A stretch of 64,000 nt of DNA from JAFGPL01 sp963781805 (lineage in GTDB: Bacteria; Bacteroidota; Bacteroidia; Bacteroidales; UBA10428). Shown piece after piece: positions 8,116-17,882 of the stretch. The notes below the pieces were generated by a model. That model searched no databases. It was given only the letters and a program-made list of their open reading frames with translations, and was not told the DNA's origin. The DNA is taken from assembly GCA_963781805.1 (NCBI GenBank), contig CAWAHF010000004.1, forward strand, positions 992,001 through 1,056,000. The letters are read 5' to 3'. The first letter of the stretch is position 1; each line of letters begins with the position of its first letter. Both the position numbers and the translations under genes were made by a program.

Positions 8116-8325
8116 ACGGCAGAAGGGCATCATCAGCGATGCGAAAGGGCATTTCAACATTCCTTGCCTTATTGTCAGGCTTTCAGGCTTTCCTTCCAAA
8201 CAAGAAAGCTGATTTTCAGAGCGAAAAGAACGGTTTTACAAATCATCAGGCTGAACCGAACTCGCCTGAAACAGGCGAGAGAGCTCACCGAAGGTAAAGC
8301 CTGATTTTACCTTCATCTGGGAGGC

Positions 8326-8720
8326 TTGGAACGAAAATTTTATGATGCCGAAAATCTGCAAACAATTGTTTTCCTGACTAATAATTTTGAGGTTGATGCA
8401 TTTACGATAGCAATGCTATACATAAGTCGGTGGCAGATTGAATTATTCTTCAAGTGGATTAAGCAACATCTGAGAGTAAAACCCTTCTGGGAGACTCCTT
8501 CAAATGCAGTTAAAACTCAAATTTGGATAGCTGTCTGCACTTACTTGCTGATTGCTTATGCAAAAAACAATTAAAAAGAGATCTTTCTTTATACGAAATC
8601 ACACAAATTTTAAGTGTTTCTGTATTTGATAAAACGCCAATAAATGAGCTACTTACAAATTTTTCAAAGAACGATGAAATCAAAGATATCTATAATCAAT
8701 TGAATTTGTTCGACTTATAA
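8326..8720 (+). pseudogene. IS4-family transposase, 5'-truncated and frameshifted
   Basis: The C-terminal ~130 residues of a DDE transposase: VFLTNNFEVDAFTIA, the conserved YISRWQIELFFKWIKQHL block with the last catalytic glutamate, NAVKTQIWIA, and the terminal NQLNLFDL typical of Bacteroidota IS4-type elements. The N-terminal two thirds with the two catalytic aspartates are absent. Within the remainder the frame shifts by -1 at an A6C run (8563-8569): the first frame stops at 8574 and the second continues YAKKQLKRDLSLYEI to 8720. Either a one-base loss or a former slippery site explains this. No terminal inverted repeat or target duplication was recognised. Confidence 0.8.
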
Positions 8721-8727
8721 CGCAATA

Positions 8728-8940
8728 CTAATGTCTGAAGATAGAAAAAAGGTCGGATGTGTGTACGATGTGAATTGGAGAACCAGCGGATTCATCCGTT
8801 GTCAGGACAAACAGGTCAGTTGTGAGGCCGGGAACTGCCATCCATCCATTGGAAAATAGGGTTAGGGTGGTCGGCTTGTTTGGATTGACTAGGTCATCAT
8901 TCGCCGAATCTACGTAAAAAGAATATTTCTTTATTAGGCT
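8728..8940 (-). pseudogene. Protein-like open fragment, unidentified
   Basis: A minus-strand reading frame of about 67 codons without a start codon, ending at 8728 (TAG). It reads like real protein (KKYSFYVDSANDDLVNPNKP, then TLTLFSNGWMAVPGL and LFVLTTDESAGSPIHIVHTS). It may be the tail of a secreted protein gene left behind when the mobile elements arrived. Not recognised; could be chance. Between it and 9100 only a short hairpin (8936-8948) resembling the one at 7458-7476 was noted. Confidence 0.25.
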
Positions 8941-9091
8941 TTCAGCCTGAAATTGTCAGCATCATTGCGAAACGGAATGATTCTTTTTCCGTCAAGGGCA
9001 ACCATTGGACGAACACCGTCATTTTTTGCCATAATTTACAGAATTTAGTTGGAAAATATTGTTCATTATTCACTCTCATATAGATTTCCAT

Positions 9092-9135
9092 TAACAAAAT
9101 CTAAAAATAAAGCTTCCCTGTTTTCAGGGAAGCTT
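9092..9135 (-). terminator. Terminator of the susC-susD-susE operon
   Basis: AAGCTTCCCTG (9110-9120), TTTT, CAGGGAAGCTT (9125-9135): a perfect 11-bp stem 34 bases beyond the susE stop. On the minus strand it is followed by a T-rich tract (TTATTTTTAGATTTTG), as expected for an intrinsic terminator of the leftward operon. Confidence 0.9.
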
Positions 9136-9169
9136 CAACTCAAAAATATATAACTACTAACTATTTATT

Positions 9170-10573
9170 TTACTGAGGTTCTCCTGTAATTATACCTTGA
9201 ACAACATCAATTGTTATCGTATAGGTTCCAGATACCTTATCTAAGAAATTTTTGTCTCCGCCATTAGGCCCACTCCAAAGATCTGTTGGAACATCTTTAA
9301 ATGCAGTATAATCAACCGTATTTCCCCAGTTACCGGATTCCGGGAATAAACGCCATTCCGTATCTATAACAAGATCTGATGTTTCAGTAAATTTTTCTCC
9401 TCTTATCCATGTCATTGACTCACCAAAGGTCCAACTGTTAAATCCACCTACACGGTACATTGTAGGCATTTCTGCAGGTTCCAATTTAATGGTTTTATCA
9501 AGCATTGATACAGTTATTTTATAAATACCTGTTTCTCCGGTAAATTGGAAATTAGGATCACTTCCAGATTCATCCAAAATCAGCAGTTCATCAATAGAAC
9601 CATCGCTAAAATAGTTGTAATCATATTGGTTTGCACCCCATGAAGCCGATTCAAATAATCTCCACTTATTATCCTTGGTCAATGTTTCAATGGCTTCAAA
9701 TACACCTCCACCTTTATGTCTCATGGCCAAAGGATCGTCAAGGTTCCAACCCTGATCATCACCAATGACATACAAGGTAGAAGGATATAACTGCTTTTCA
9801 ATGACTAAGGTTTTTGCATTCAAATCGACAGTAATTGCATATGTAGCTTTTGCTGTATCAACAAATTTAAAATTATCAGCTTCATCTCCACTAGCAATCA
9901 GTTCGCTCGGTACTCCTGTAAAGAATGAATATCCCCATTGCACATCACTTTCCATATCTTTTGTTTCAAAAAACCTAAATAATGAATCCGGTTCAAGTTC
10001 AGCAAATCCTGAATATACCAAGGGTGAAACACTTGCCAAAGCTATAGCATTGTCTACATTCCAATCCTGTGAGCCACCTATAAGATAAATTGGAGGAATA
10101 TCAGGATTGTACGGGGTTAATTCAATTGTAATTGGTGCTGAATAAGCACTGTCAAGATCTACAGCTACTATCGTTGACACTACTCTGAACTGCACCGTGG
10201 CTGGTTCTTCAGGTGTTTGTGCAAAATTGTCTACCAATACATTGTTAAGCTTTTCTATGTTAATTTCCGCAAATAATTCTGTAGTAGTTGCCAATTCCAC
10301 AGTGTTTTTAAAATTATCACCTTCAAGTGCTATCTCCAGGATGTATGTAATGGATGTCTTATATCCATAATCAGTAGAATCCCAGGAAATCTTCTCAAAA
10401 TTGTTATTTGCTTCTGCATAAGTTAATTCATAAGAAGACTTTGATAGATTTGCAATCGTACCTCCGGTAACTTTAGATATGTCTAATGTCACTTTTTCTA
10501 CAATATCTTTTTCACACGAAAATGTGAAGATTAACAGTAGAATTAATAAACTTGATTTTATTAAGTTTTTCAT
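9170..10573 (-). CDS. SusE/SusF-like outer-membrane glycan-binding lipoprotein
   Basis: A 467-aa surface lipoprotein. The start at 10573 is chosen because it gives a proper lipoprotein signal (MKNLIKSSLLILLLIF then TFSC, lipidated Cys about residue 20); a longer reading overlaps susD. An N-terminal SusE-type Ig domain (about 25-155) is followed by three tandem starch-binding-like repeats, each opening with a similar phrase: IYLIGGSQDWN, LYVIGDDQGWN and MYRVGGFNSWT. Such proteins hold oligosaccharides at the cell surface next to SusCD. It is last in the operon, 10 bases behind susD. The ligand is not readable; the neighbourhood suggests galactan oligosaccharides. Confidence 0.88.
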   Translation of the reverse strand: MKNLIKSSLLILLLIFTFSCEKDIVEKVTLDISKVTGGTIANLSKSSYELTYAEANNNFEKISWDSTDYGYKTSITYILEIALEGDNFKNTVELATTTELFAEINIEKLNNVLVDNFAQTPEEPATVQFRVVSTIVAVDLDSAYSAPITIELTPYNPDIPPIYLIGGSQDWNVDNAIALASVSPLVYSGFAELEPDSLFRFFETKDMESDVQWGYSFFTGVPSELIASGDEADNFKFVDTAKATYAITVDLNAKTLVIEKQLYPSTLYVIGDDQGWNLDDPLAMRHKGGGVFEAIETLTKDNKWRLFESASWGANQYDYNYFSDGSIDELLILDESGSDPNFQFTGETGIYKITVSMLDKTIKLEPAEMPTMYRVGGFNSWTFGESMTWIRGEKFTETSDLVIDTEWRLFPESGNWGNTVDYTAFKDVPTDLWSGPNGGDKNFLDKVSGTYTITIDVVQGIITGEPQ

Positions 10574-10583
10574 ATTTTCGATT

Positions 10584-12158
10584 TTAATAACCTGCATTTT
10601 GAATAAGATTTGGGTTTGCATTTATTTGGGTAGCCGGAACGGGATATCTGTCCCGGAAAGACTCTGTTGGTTTTCCTTCTTTCACACCGCCTTTCCAAGG
10701 CCATACATAAGTGCCACTTGAAAATTTTCCGAACCTGATTAAATCAGTTCTTCTATGACCTTCCCAGAAAAGTTCGCGTGATCTTTCATCCATAAGGAAA
10801 TCAAGGGTCAACCCACTTTGATTAATCGTACTAGCGTTGGCTCTTAAGCGTAAGTCATTAACATATTTCACAGCATTATCCATAGAACCTCCTCCGCCTC
10901 TCACAACGGCTTCTGCATAGAGTAAATATGCATCTGCCAATCGAAACATCGGAAAATCTGTGTCCGGATGAGTTCCCTGATCTGAGTCTGAAAAGCTGCC
11001 ATCCAATTTTTTGTTAGAAAATTTGATTGCCATGTAACCATCTGTAAATATTGACGGGTCATTGATTTCCAGGCTTTGGCCGTCTGACCAGAAAAGTGCT
11101 CTTTTATCACCACTTTCAAAAAGGTTAACCAAGGTAGGCAGGCACCTGTTGATACCCCATTGAGCATTAAGCCCAACGGTGTCATGCGCCGGTATGGAAC
11201 CACCGCCTAATGCGCCTGCAATTAAATAAGATGTCCCTCCCCACGACTGTGTATGGGCACCATCAAATATTAAAGGAAAAATTATTTCAGGACTTTTATT
11301 ATTATCAGCAACAAAATTCTGACGTTGATCTACTGCCAATGTATAAGGCCCGGCAATTACTTTTTCAAGTGCAGCTAAAGCATCTGCATAATGATCTTGT
11401 TTGACATAAGCTTCGGCATTCATATATAATTTTGCCAAAAGCATGTAGGCTGTAACTTTATTTGCCCTTCCATAGATGAAAGGTGCATCCTGAAGCACTT
11501 CTGATTCCTGGCCTCCGGTAGTAATGTCAATCAATTCATTTTCAATGTATTCAAATAATTGTAAGCTATCTGCACGTTCCGGGAAAAAGGCACCGGGTAA
11601 ATCATTTTCAGTTACAAAAGGCGCAGTCCCGAATAAATCCAGGGCATGCCAGTATGCCATAGCCCTAAGAAACCTTGCTTCCGGTATCATATTATCTACA
11701 TCGGGAAAACCGCTGCCGTGTGCTAATCTAATAAATTCGTTACAGGTAACCGCAAAATATATAACCCTGGAATGAAGGATACTTAAATAAGAATTGGTAA
11801 CACCCCAGGTATGAAAATTAAATTCGGGCAAACCGGCGGCAATATCCCCTCTGGATACAGTCTCATCAGATGATATTTGCTGCGCGTTCCACCAGGATCT
11901 CATATAGGTGGAAAAGCCTTCATCGAACCCCTGAAAATCAGCATCTCCGTTCGGCCCAATCCGTCCGCTCAACAACAAACTCGTATAGCATTTTGCCAAA
12001 CCGCCCAAATAATCATCAGGGGTTTGATAAACATTTTCAGAACTTATTACATTTGGATTGATAGGAGCAACATCCAAATCTTTATAACATCCATTGAATA
12101 AAATTAAAATGAATGATATAGTCAATGATATTTTAAATATGTTATTTTTCATTTTCAT
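10584..12158 (-). CDS. SusD/RagB family nutrient-binding lipoprotein
   Basis: A 524-aa SusD homologue with lipobox LILFNGC near residue 24 and the TPR-rich fold (ARFLRAMAYWHALDLFG, KVTAYMLLAKLYM) and C-terminal SusD signature (ERSRELFWEGHRRTDLIRFG, ending RYPVPATQINANPNLIQN). It caps the SusC barrel on the cell surface and presents oligosaccharides for import. A second ATG two codons downstream is also possible. It starts 11 bases after the susC stop. The substrate is inferred from the GH53 gene upstream. Confidence 0.95.
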   Translation of the reverse strand: MKMKNNIFKISLTISFILILFNGCYKDLDVAPINPNVISSENVYQTPDDYLGGLAKCYTSLLLSGRIGPNGDADFQGFDEGFSTYMRSWWNAQQISSDETVSRGDIAAGLPEFNFHTWGVTNSYLSILHSRVIYFAVTCNEFIRLAHGSGFPDVDNMIPEARFLRAMAYWHALDLFGTAPFVTENDLPGAFFPERADSLQLFEYIENELIDITTGGQESEVLQDAPFIYGRANKVTAYMLLAKLYMNAEAYVKQDHYADALAALEKVIAGPYTLAVDQRQNFVADNNKSPEIIFPLIFDGAHTQSWGGTSYLIAGALGGGSIPAHDTVGLNAQWGINRCLPTLVNLFESGDKRALFWSDGQSLEINDPSIFTDGYMAIKFSNKKLDGSFSDSDQGTHPDTDFPMFRLADAYLLYAEAVVRGGGGSMDNAVKYVNDLRLRANASTINQSGLTLDFLMDERSRELFWEGHRRTDLIRFGKFSSGTYVWPWKGGVKEGKPTESFRDRYPVPATQINANPNLIQNAGY

Positions 12159-12169
12159 GTTTCTTTTTG

Positions 12170-15100
12170 TTAGAAATTAAAATCAAGGCTTATCATGTAT
12201 TTACGGGACCGGGGATACTGGTTGTTGTCAACCCCTCCCTGAACTTCAGGGTCCAGGCCTTCATAATTGGTTATTATAAAGGCATTTACCACGGTAAAAG
12301 CAATCCTTGGACTGATCTCTTTCACAACGTTTTTAAAAGTATATCCCACTGAAATGTTATCCATTTTGAAAAATGAACCATTTTGTACGTATATATCAGA
12401 ATAAGGCTGAGCATTCTCAAATCCAATTTCCAAAGCTTGTTTAGGCACGTTAACAAAATAAGTACCATTGGCATACAATCCTTGAAGGGGAAAAGCCTGA
12501 AGGTTATTATAGTTATAGTTTCCAAGACTAATTCTTCCTGAGAAAGAAAAATCAAGATTTTTATAATTCATTCTTGAATATAAACCTATAAGATAAGCCG
12601 GATCTGGGCTGTGGTTATGATATCTGTTAAAGATATTGTTGGTTATGACTCCTCCTTCTCCCGTACGATCAACATAAACACCTTCTATTGGGGCTCCGTT
12701 TTCATCATATACTTGCTGGAATGTAAAAAATGCATTGGGTTCAAACCCAACAGAATGAATCTGTACAAAGGTGCCCAGCCCGCCAGTTGCAACCTGGTTT
12801 CCTGTTTCGACTCCAGCACTGGAAGTGTTTTCAGTTTGATAAAGTTTTGTGATTTCTCTTTCATTGTATGACAAATTTGCGCCAAAGCTCCAGTTAAAAT
12901 TTTGTGTTGATACAGGTCTGTAGGTAAGTGATAATTCATATCCTTTTATTTTCATATCACCAACATTCGTAAGAATATAATTGCCAAAATTACTACCGTC
13001 TGCTACCGGAACAAGGTTCAGAAGATCTTTTGTTTCTCTCTTATATATATCGATAGTACCGGTAAGTTTATTATTCCAGAAACCAAAATCCAGTCCGATA
13101 TTATATGTAGTCGTTTCTTCCCACTTTAAATTTGCATCATATGGTTCCGGGCGGCGGATCCTGACAAATGCGCCTCCCGGGCCAATCGGGTAATTTGAAT
13201 ATCCTTCGCCCAATCCATATTTGGCTAAAGCCGGATAATAGGCATCTGAAACATTTGGATTACTGGGATCCAGACCTTGCTGCCCGGTCACCCCGTATCC
13301 AAATCTTAATTTCATTTGTGATATGGCTCGGATGCCTGATAAAAATGATTCATCTTTAATTTTCCAGGCTAGTGCCATAGAAGGAAATAAACCAAATTTA
13401 TTATCGCCCACGAACCGGGATGATCCATCTTGTCTTAAAGTGGCTGTTAATATATACCTGTCTTTTAGCGTATAAATTAAACGTCCATAGGTAGAAATTA
13501 AAAAATTTTCGTTTGGATTGTCAGTTTCAACTGAATCTGTAGCAGTAGGGCTTTCTTTATAGTACCTGGTATCCAGATTAACTACTGTTCCTGCAGTGTT
13601 TCTGTTAAAATCGGTTCTTCCGCGTCTCCAATGTTGATAAGAGTAACCAACAGTAACATTAAAATTACTTTCGCCTATCTCCTTGGTATAATTTAAATAG
13701 GCATCCAACAGCTCTGATGACCTATTAGCAGTATATTCATTTATACTTCCATTAGCGTCCCCAAAAGTCCTTATATTATATGTTTCTCCCGGAAGAGCAT
13801 TATTATGCCCTTCAGATCCGCTCTTATCTATGCCTAAATTCACATTAGCTTTGAGATCAGGGAGAAAATGCAGCTTATATTCCAAATGAATATTTCCAAT
13901 GAACCGGTTTACATCTCCTGCATTATCATTAAGTTTTAACTGGGCTAAAGGGTTTTCAATAAAAGTAGTAGCTGTGCCTTCCGGATCCATGGTGCCATTA
14001 GGTAGGTTTGACTCTGTCCACTGAAAGTAGCCCTTGTATATTGTGTTTCCATTATATACGGGCTGTGTAGGATCAAATTCCACGGCATGGGCAATAGCGC
14101 CCTGAACATGTGCGGCAATATTTTCAGCAGAGCCAAACACTGAATGTGCCTTTGTACCTATTGCATTCAAATCAATTTTTAAATGATCATCCAGAAAACT
14201 GGGGTTAAGATTGAGTGAAAGCGAATGTCTTGATGCTTTTGTAGTTTCTACTATTCCCTGCTCATTGTTATAACCATAGGAAGCCCGGAAAGGAATTTTT
14301 TTAATACTACCGGTAAGGGTTAAATTATCGTTCGTTTCAGTTCCGTTTCTGTAAATCAGGTCCTGCCAATCTGTATTCTCATTTCCCAATCTTGATGCTA
14401 TTGTTGCATCCAAACCTGCTTTTCCGGCAGCAATCCGTTCGTTGATCAATGTCCGGTATTCATTTCCGTTCAAAACGTCTACAAACGCAATGGGAGTACT
14501 TAGGGTAAAATCAGTATTAAATCCAACCTTCAGCTTTCCTTTGGTTCCTTTTTTTGTAGTGATAATGATTACTCCATTAGATGCCCTTGATCCGTAAATA
14601 GCCGCTGCGGAAGCATCTTTAAGTACGGTAATTGATTCAATATCATTTGGATTCAATGTGTTCAGAGGATTGGAAATCCCGGCTATGCCTCCATCATCAA
14701 CCGGAAAGCCGTCTATTACGATAAGCGGGTCGTTAGTCGCCCCTCCCAGCGATGATCCTCCCCTAATACGAATAGTACTTCCCGCACCTGGCCTGCCGTT
14801 ATTGCTTGTAACAACAACTCCCGGAATCCGTCCCATCATCAATTCCTGTGGTGAATTCGTAACCCCCTGATTAAAATCCTTGTTCCCCAATACGGAAACT
14901 GAACCTGTAAGATCTTCTTTTTTGACCTGACCATAACCAATTACAACAACTTCTTCCAGACTCGCAATGTCCGGTGAAAGGGAAACATTAATCTCAGTTT
15001 GATTACCTAAGCTAATTTCCTTCGAAAGATAACCGACAAAAGAAATTATTAAGACATCTGATGTATCTGAGACCGATATCTCAAAATTACCATCAACATC

Positions 15101-15256
15101 TGTAACTGCTCCGGTTGTAGTACCTTTAATCAGGACAGTGGCTCCCGGTAATCCAACATTGTTTTCATCAACTACCTTACCTTTCACGGTAATTTGTTGT
15201 GAAAAAACACTGCATGTGAAAAACAGCATTAAAAATAACAGTAAATGATTTTTCAT
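12170..15256 (-). CDS. SusC/RagA TonB-dependent outer-membrane transporter
   Basis: A 1028-aa transporter of typical SusC length. Signal peptide (about 1-19), carboxypeptidase-regulatory-like domain (about 22-95, VKGKVVDENNVGLPGATVLI), TonB-box/plug region (EEVVVIGYGQVKKEDLTG, then GSRASNGVIIITTKKG) and a C-terminal 22-strand barrel ending in SLDFNF with the final aromatic residue. Heads the susC-susD-susE operon. A candidate promoter and a 25-bp motif shared with the GH53 promoter lie just upstream. Intact by inspection. Confidence 0.96.
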   Translation of the reverse strand: MKNHLLLFLMLFFTCSVFSQQITVKGKVVDENNVGLPGATVLIKGTTTGAVTDVDGNFEISVSDTSDVLIISFVGYLSKEISLGNQTEINVSLSPDIASLEEVVVIGYGQVKKEDLTGSVSVLGNKDFNQGVTNSPQELMMGRIPGVVVTSNNGRPGAGSTIRIRGGSSLGGATNDPLIVIDGFPVDDGGIAGISNPLNTLNPNDIESITVLKDASAAAIYGSRASNGVIIITTKKGTKGKLKVGFNTDFTLSTPIAFVDVLNGNEYRTLINERIAAGKAGLDATIASRLGNENTDWQDLIYRNGTETNDNLTLTGSIKKIPFRASYGYNNEQGIVETTKASRHSLSLNLNPSFLDDHLKIDLNAIGTKAHSVFGSAENIAAHVQGAIAHAVEFDPTQPVYNGNTIYKGYFQWTESNLPNGTMDPEGTATTFIENPLAQLKLNDNAGDVNRFIGNIHLEYKLHFLPDLKANVNLGIDKSGSEGHNNALPGETYNIRTFGDANGSINEYTANRSSELLDAYLNYTKEIGESNFNVTVGYSYQHWRRGRTDFNRNTAGTVVNLDTRYYKESPTATDSVETDNPNENFLISTYGRLIYTLKDRYILTATLRQDGSSRFVGDNKFGLFPSMALAWKIKDESFLSGIRAISQMKLRFGYGVTGQQGLDPSNPNVSDAYYPALAKYGLGEGYSNYPIGPGGAFVRIRRPEPYDANLKWEETTTYNIGLDFGFWNNKLTGTIDIYKRETKDLLNLVPVADGSNFGNYILTNVGDMKIKGYELSLTYRPVSTQNFNWSFGANLSYNEREITKLYQTENTSSAGVETGNQVATGGLGTFVQIHSVGFEPNAFFTFQQVYDENGAPIEGVYVDRTGEGGVITNNIFNRYHNHSPDPAYLIGLYSRMNYKNLDFSFSGRISLGNYNYNNLQAFPLQGLYANGTYFVNVPKQALEIGFENAQPYSDIYVQNGSFFKMDNISVGYTFKNVVKEISPRIAFTVVNAFIITNYEGLDPEVQGGVDNNQYPRSRKYMISLDFNF

Positions 15257-15292
15257 AATTTTAGTTTAAAATTGTTTGTAGTTTAATTCCTC

Positions 15293-15339
15293 CAAATCTA
15301 ATACACGGACTCAATTGAGAAAAGTACATATTGGACAAA
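15293..15339 (-). promoter_or_regulatory. susC promoter with motif shared with the GH53 promoter
   Basis: On the minus strand TAGATTTG (15300-15293) matches the Bacteroidota -7 box TAnnTTTG. Exactly 14 bases upstream of it ends a 25-bp motif (15315-15339; reads TTTGTCCAATATGTAC then TTTTCTCAA) that recurs with one mismatch before the GH53 gene at the same spacing. Position over the -33 region suggests an activator site. Beyond it, 15340-15741 contains no recognisable gene. Confidence 0.6.
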
Positions 15340-15741
15340 AAAGAAAATAAATTTACCAATATGCATGATATCCATTTTTTGTTGGTTTATTAGTTTTCAA
15401 AGCATTTCATGTTATCTAAAAATTACAGGAAAGCATTTCTTAATATATGTAATACGTGAGCTTAGCAATCCCTGGAAACGTCTAAACTTAACAGGGAAAT
15501 TTTCCTAGTTTATTGGAAATATTGGTGTAATGGAATGCAGCTTTTCTGAAGCAGGTAATGAGGTTGAGAATTAATATTTCAGATAATTATTTTACAACAA
15601 TCTAATTTCATGCTTTTAAAGACATGGAACCCTTCCCGTCAAGTCGGAACAGGCAATGGTTATATCCGTATCCTTGTTTGGACACCAGTGAATTGTCAGC
15701 CCCAACTTTTCGGTTAGGGTTAATTTATTAAAAAATATCCG

Positions 15742-17757
15742 TTACTTTAAAATATTAAATTTATTAACATAAGTTTCCTTCCCTACAGTTGTTTGGATTA
15801 TATATAACCCGGAGGTTAGGTCGATGCAGGGAATTTCTACTTGGTAGCTATTGACATTGGTTATTGATTTCACCAATGTACCATCTATCCTATAAATTTG
15901 TATTTTCTCAAGTTTCACAGAGGATGTTATTACGAGATTATTGCGTACAGGCACCGGATACATTGTAAACCTGTTAAGTTTATCTTTGATAAGGATTGAA
16001 GTCGTACCTGGTTGTACAAGGCATTCAGTTGAAGCCACAGCTTTATTGGCACTTTCCAAAGTAGTAATACTTATGTAATCAATATTGGGTAAGCCTTCGG
16101 CATTAGTAGCAGACACAGATATCGGCACATCCCCTGTATCGGTAACTGTATAATTTAAGGAAGAAAAGTCCCATTCATCCCATGAACCGGTAGATGCAAA
16201 GGCAGCCGTACCAATCGTTTCTCCATTTATTTTTACTGTACCGGGCCGATTTGAAACAGATGCGTAACGAAATTGGATATTATATGTTCCTGTTACCTTA
16301 AAATTAACGGTCCAGTTTACTGTACTTCCTATTGCGTTGTCTGTGTTAATAAACCCATCACCAGTATAATTGATGTGGTCTGTATCAACAGAACCGGCAT
16401 TATTAGTGATGCCACAGTAACCATCCGCATTTTCCTGAAAAATTGCGACAGAACCAACCTGGACGGTTATTGTTTCTGAAACAGCCTCAATATCATTACT
16501 ATCTGTAGCCACCGCATATATACTATAAATTCCTGTTCCGGGATTGGGCATCTCATAAATGTATGGTTCGGTTGTAACTTCAGCAACCTGGTTTTCATTG
16601 ACATAAAAAGCAACCTTGTCAATTTGCCCATTTAAATGACTGGCGCTGGCTGCCAAATTAATAGGTTGGTCAAGGTCATAAATTGCGTTATCGACAGGTT
16701 CGTCAATAGATACCTCAATAAATGTGGAAGGATCTGTATATTTAATACCCAGAAATGCATCCATAGCTATGGTAGGTTGCCTTGTTGCAGGATCCCAGGC
16801 TGTTAAATCATACCCAAACACAGATTGAGGTTCCCACCAGAAACAGCCTAATCCGCCAAATGTCATCATGGTATCCATTAATTCCACCATAAAATTATTC
16901 GAAATATAAGGCTCATACCAGTAATGTCCGGTTTCAACCACCATGACTTTTGTATCATACCTTTCAATCATATCTTTCATATTAGCTACCGACATATTAA
17001 TTTCTGTTTCCCAATCTAAATGTGCCCACCGGGGATAGGCTGACATTCCGATGATATCCCATTTTACCCCACGGCTTTTTAGCGCATCAAACATGCTTCT
17101 GTATAAACTGTTCTCATCAGCATCGGGTAAATGGACTATTGCCTGAATATTTGTGTCAATATCCTTTATGGCTTTATAACCACTCTTGATCATTTCTGCA
17201 AAATTATCCATTCCGCCTGCAACATCCGTTTTACCATTAGGCCAAAGCATCCCCCTCTTTGTTTCATTACCAATTTGTACCCATGCCGGGGTAACACCAG
17301 CCTTTACCAATGTGTCTAAAACATCATATGTATGATCGTAAACATCCTGAATTAATTGTTCAGTAGAATGACCTGCCCATGCTGAAGGTATATTTTGGTT
17401 GCCAGGATCGGCCCATGTATCGCTGTAATGAAAATCTAACATTACCTTAAATCCCCTATCGTGAGCTTCTTTTGCTTCTCTGACCACCTGGTTTTTACCA
17501 TTGGCGCCATCTGCCGGGTACCATACCCTGAACCGCACAGCATTCAACCCTTGTTCTTTTAAAATGGTCAATAAATCTTTCGGAACTCCATTTTTATCTT
17601 TTAAATTTGATCCACCCCAACTAATATCTGCACCAAATGCGAACGTAGTGTCTGCATACCTGTCAAAAATTGTGTCTGTTATGGTATATGCACCTCTTAC
17701 ATTCAGGTTAATTGCAATGAATATTCCTAATATACCCAATAATATCCTGCTTTTCAT
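15742..17757 (-). CDS. GH53 endo-beta-1,4-galactanase with CBM and T9SS sorting domain
   Basis: A 671-aa secreted enzyme cleaving beta-1,4-galactan side chains of pectin. Signal peptide about 1-22; GH53 catalytic domain about 36-345 with acid/base E165 in QIGNE and nucleophile E275 in VVETGHYW, plus DFHYSDTWADP typical of the family. Then a bacterial Ig-like domain (about 350-440), a CBM6/35-type domain (about 441-565, QENADGYCGI) and a type IX sorting domain (about 590-671, FTMYPVPVRN to the C-terminal KFNILK). It has its own promoter and is separated by 485 bp from susC. It is the clearest indicator of the substrate of this locus. Confidence 0.95.
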   Translation of the reverse strand: MKSRILLGILGIFIAINLNVRGAYTITDTIFDRYADTTFAFGADISWGGSNLKDKNGVPKDLLTILKEQGLNAVRFRVWYPADGANGKNQVVREAKEAHDRGFKVMLDFHYSDTWADPGNQNIPSAWAGHSTEQLIQDVYDHTYDVLDTLVKAGVTPAWVQIGNETKRGMLWPNGKTDVAGGMDNFAEMIKSGYKAIKDIDTNIQAIVHLPDADENSLYRSMFDALKSRGVKWDIIGMSAYPRWAHLDWETEINMSVANMKDMIERYDTKVMVVETGHYWYEPYISNNFMVELMDTMMTFGGLGCFWWEPQSVFGYDLTAWDPATRQPTIAMDAFLGIKYTDPSTFIEVSIDEPVDNAIYDLDQPINLAASASHLNGQIDKVAFYVNENQVAEVTTEPYIYEMPNPGTGIYSIYAVATDSNDIEAVSETITVQVGSVAIFQENADGYCGITNNAGSVDTDHINYTGDGFINTDNAIGSTVNWTVNFKVTGTYNIQFRYASVSNRPGTVKINGETIGTAAFASTGSWDEWDFSSLNYTVTDTGDVPISVSATNAEGLPNIDYISITTLESANKAVASTECLVQPGTTSILIKDKLNRFTMYPVPVRNNLVITSSVKLEKIQIYRIDGTLVKSITNVNSYQVEIPCIDLTSGLYIIQTTVGKETYVNKFNILK

Positions 17758-17835
17758 CTTCCCTTAAATTTTTTTAATTACAACTCATAGATTAAATCAC
17801 ATTAATACCTATATATTAAAATAATTTACTATTTG

Positions 17836-17882
17836 TAAACATACCATATCAGGTAATTTGAGAAAAGTACATATCGGACAAA
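17836..17882 (-). promoter_or_regulatory. GH53 promoter with motif shared with the susC promoter
   Basis: Minus-strand TATGTTTA (17843-17836) is close to TAnnTTTG, and the 25-bp motif (17858-17882; TTTGTCCGATATGTAC then TTTTCTCAA) lies exactly 14 bases upstream, as at susC. One base differs between the two copies. The rest of the gap up to 18251 shows nothing recognisable. Confidence 0.55.

Noticed and set aside
8731..8859. A 42-aa plus-strand frame with start codon after the transposase remnant
   Set aside because: Short and unrecognised; the opposite strand over the same bases reads more like natural protein.
8934..9032. A 32-aa minus-strand frame beginning MAKNDGVRP
   Set aside because: Too short to judge, with no recognised relative and no clear promoter.
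15640..15725. Possible minus-strand coding fragment just after the GH53 stop
   Set aside because: About 33 codons without start, stop or recognisable similarity; could be chance.
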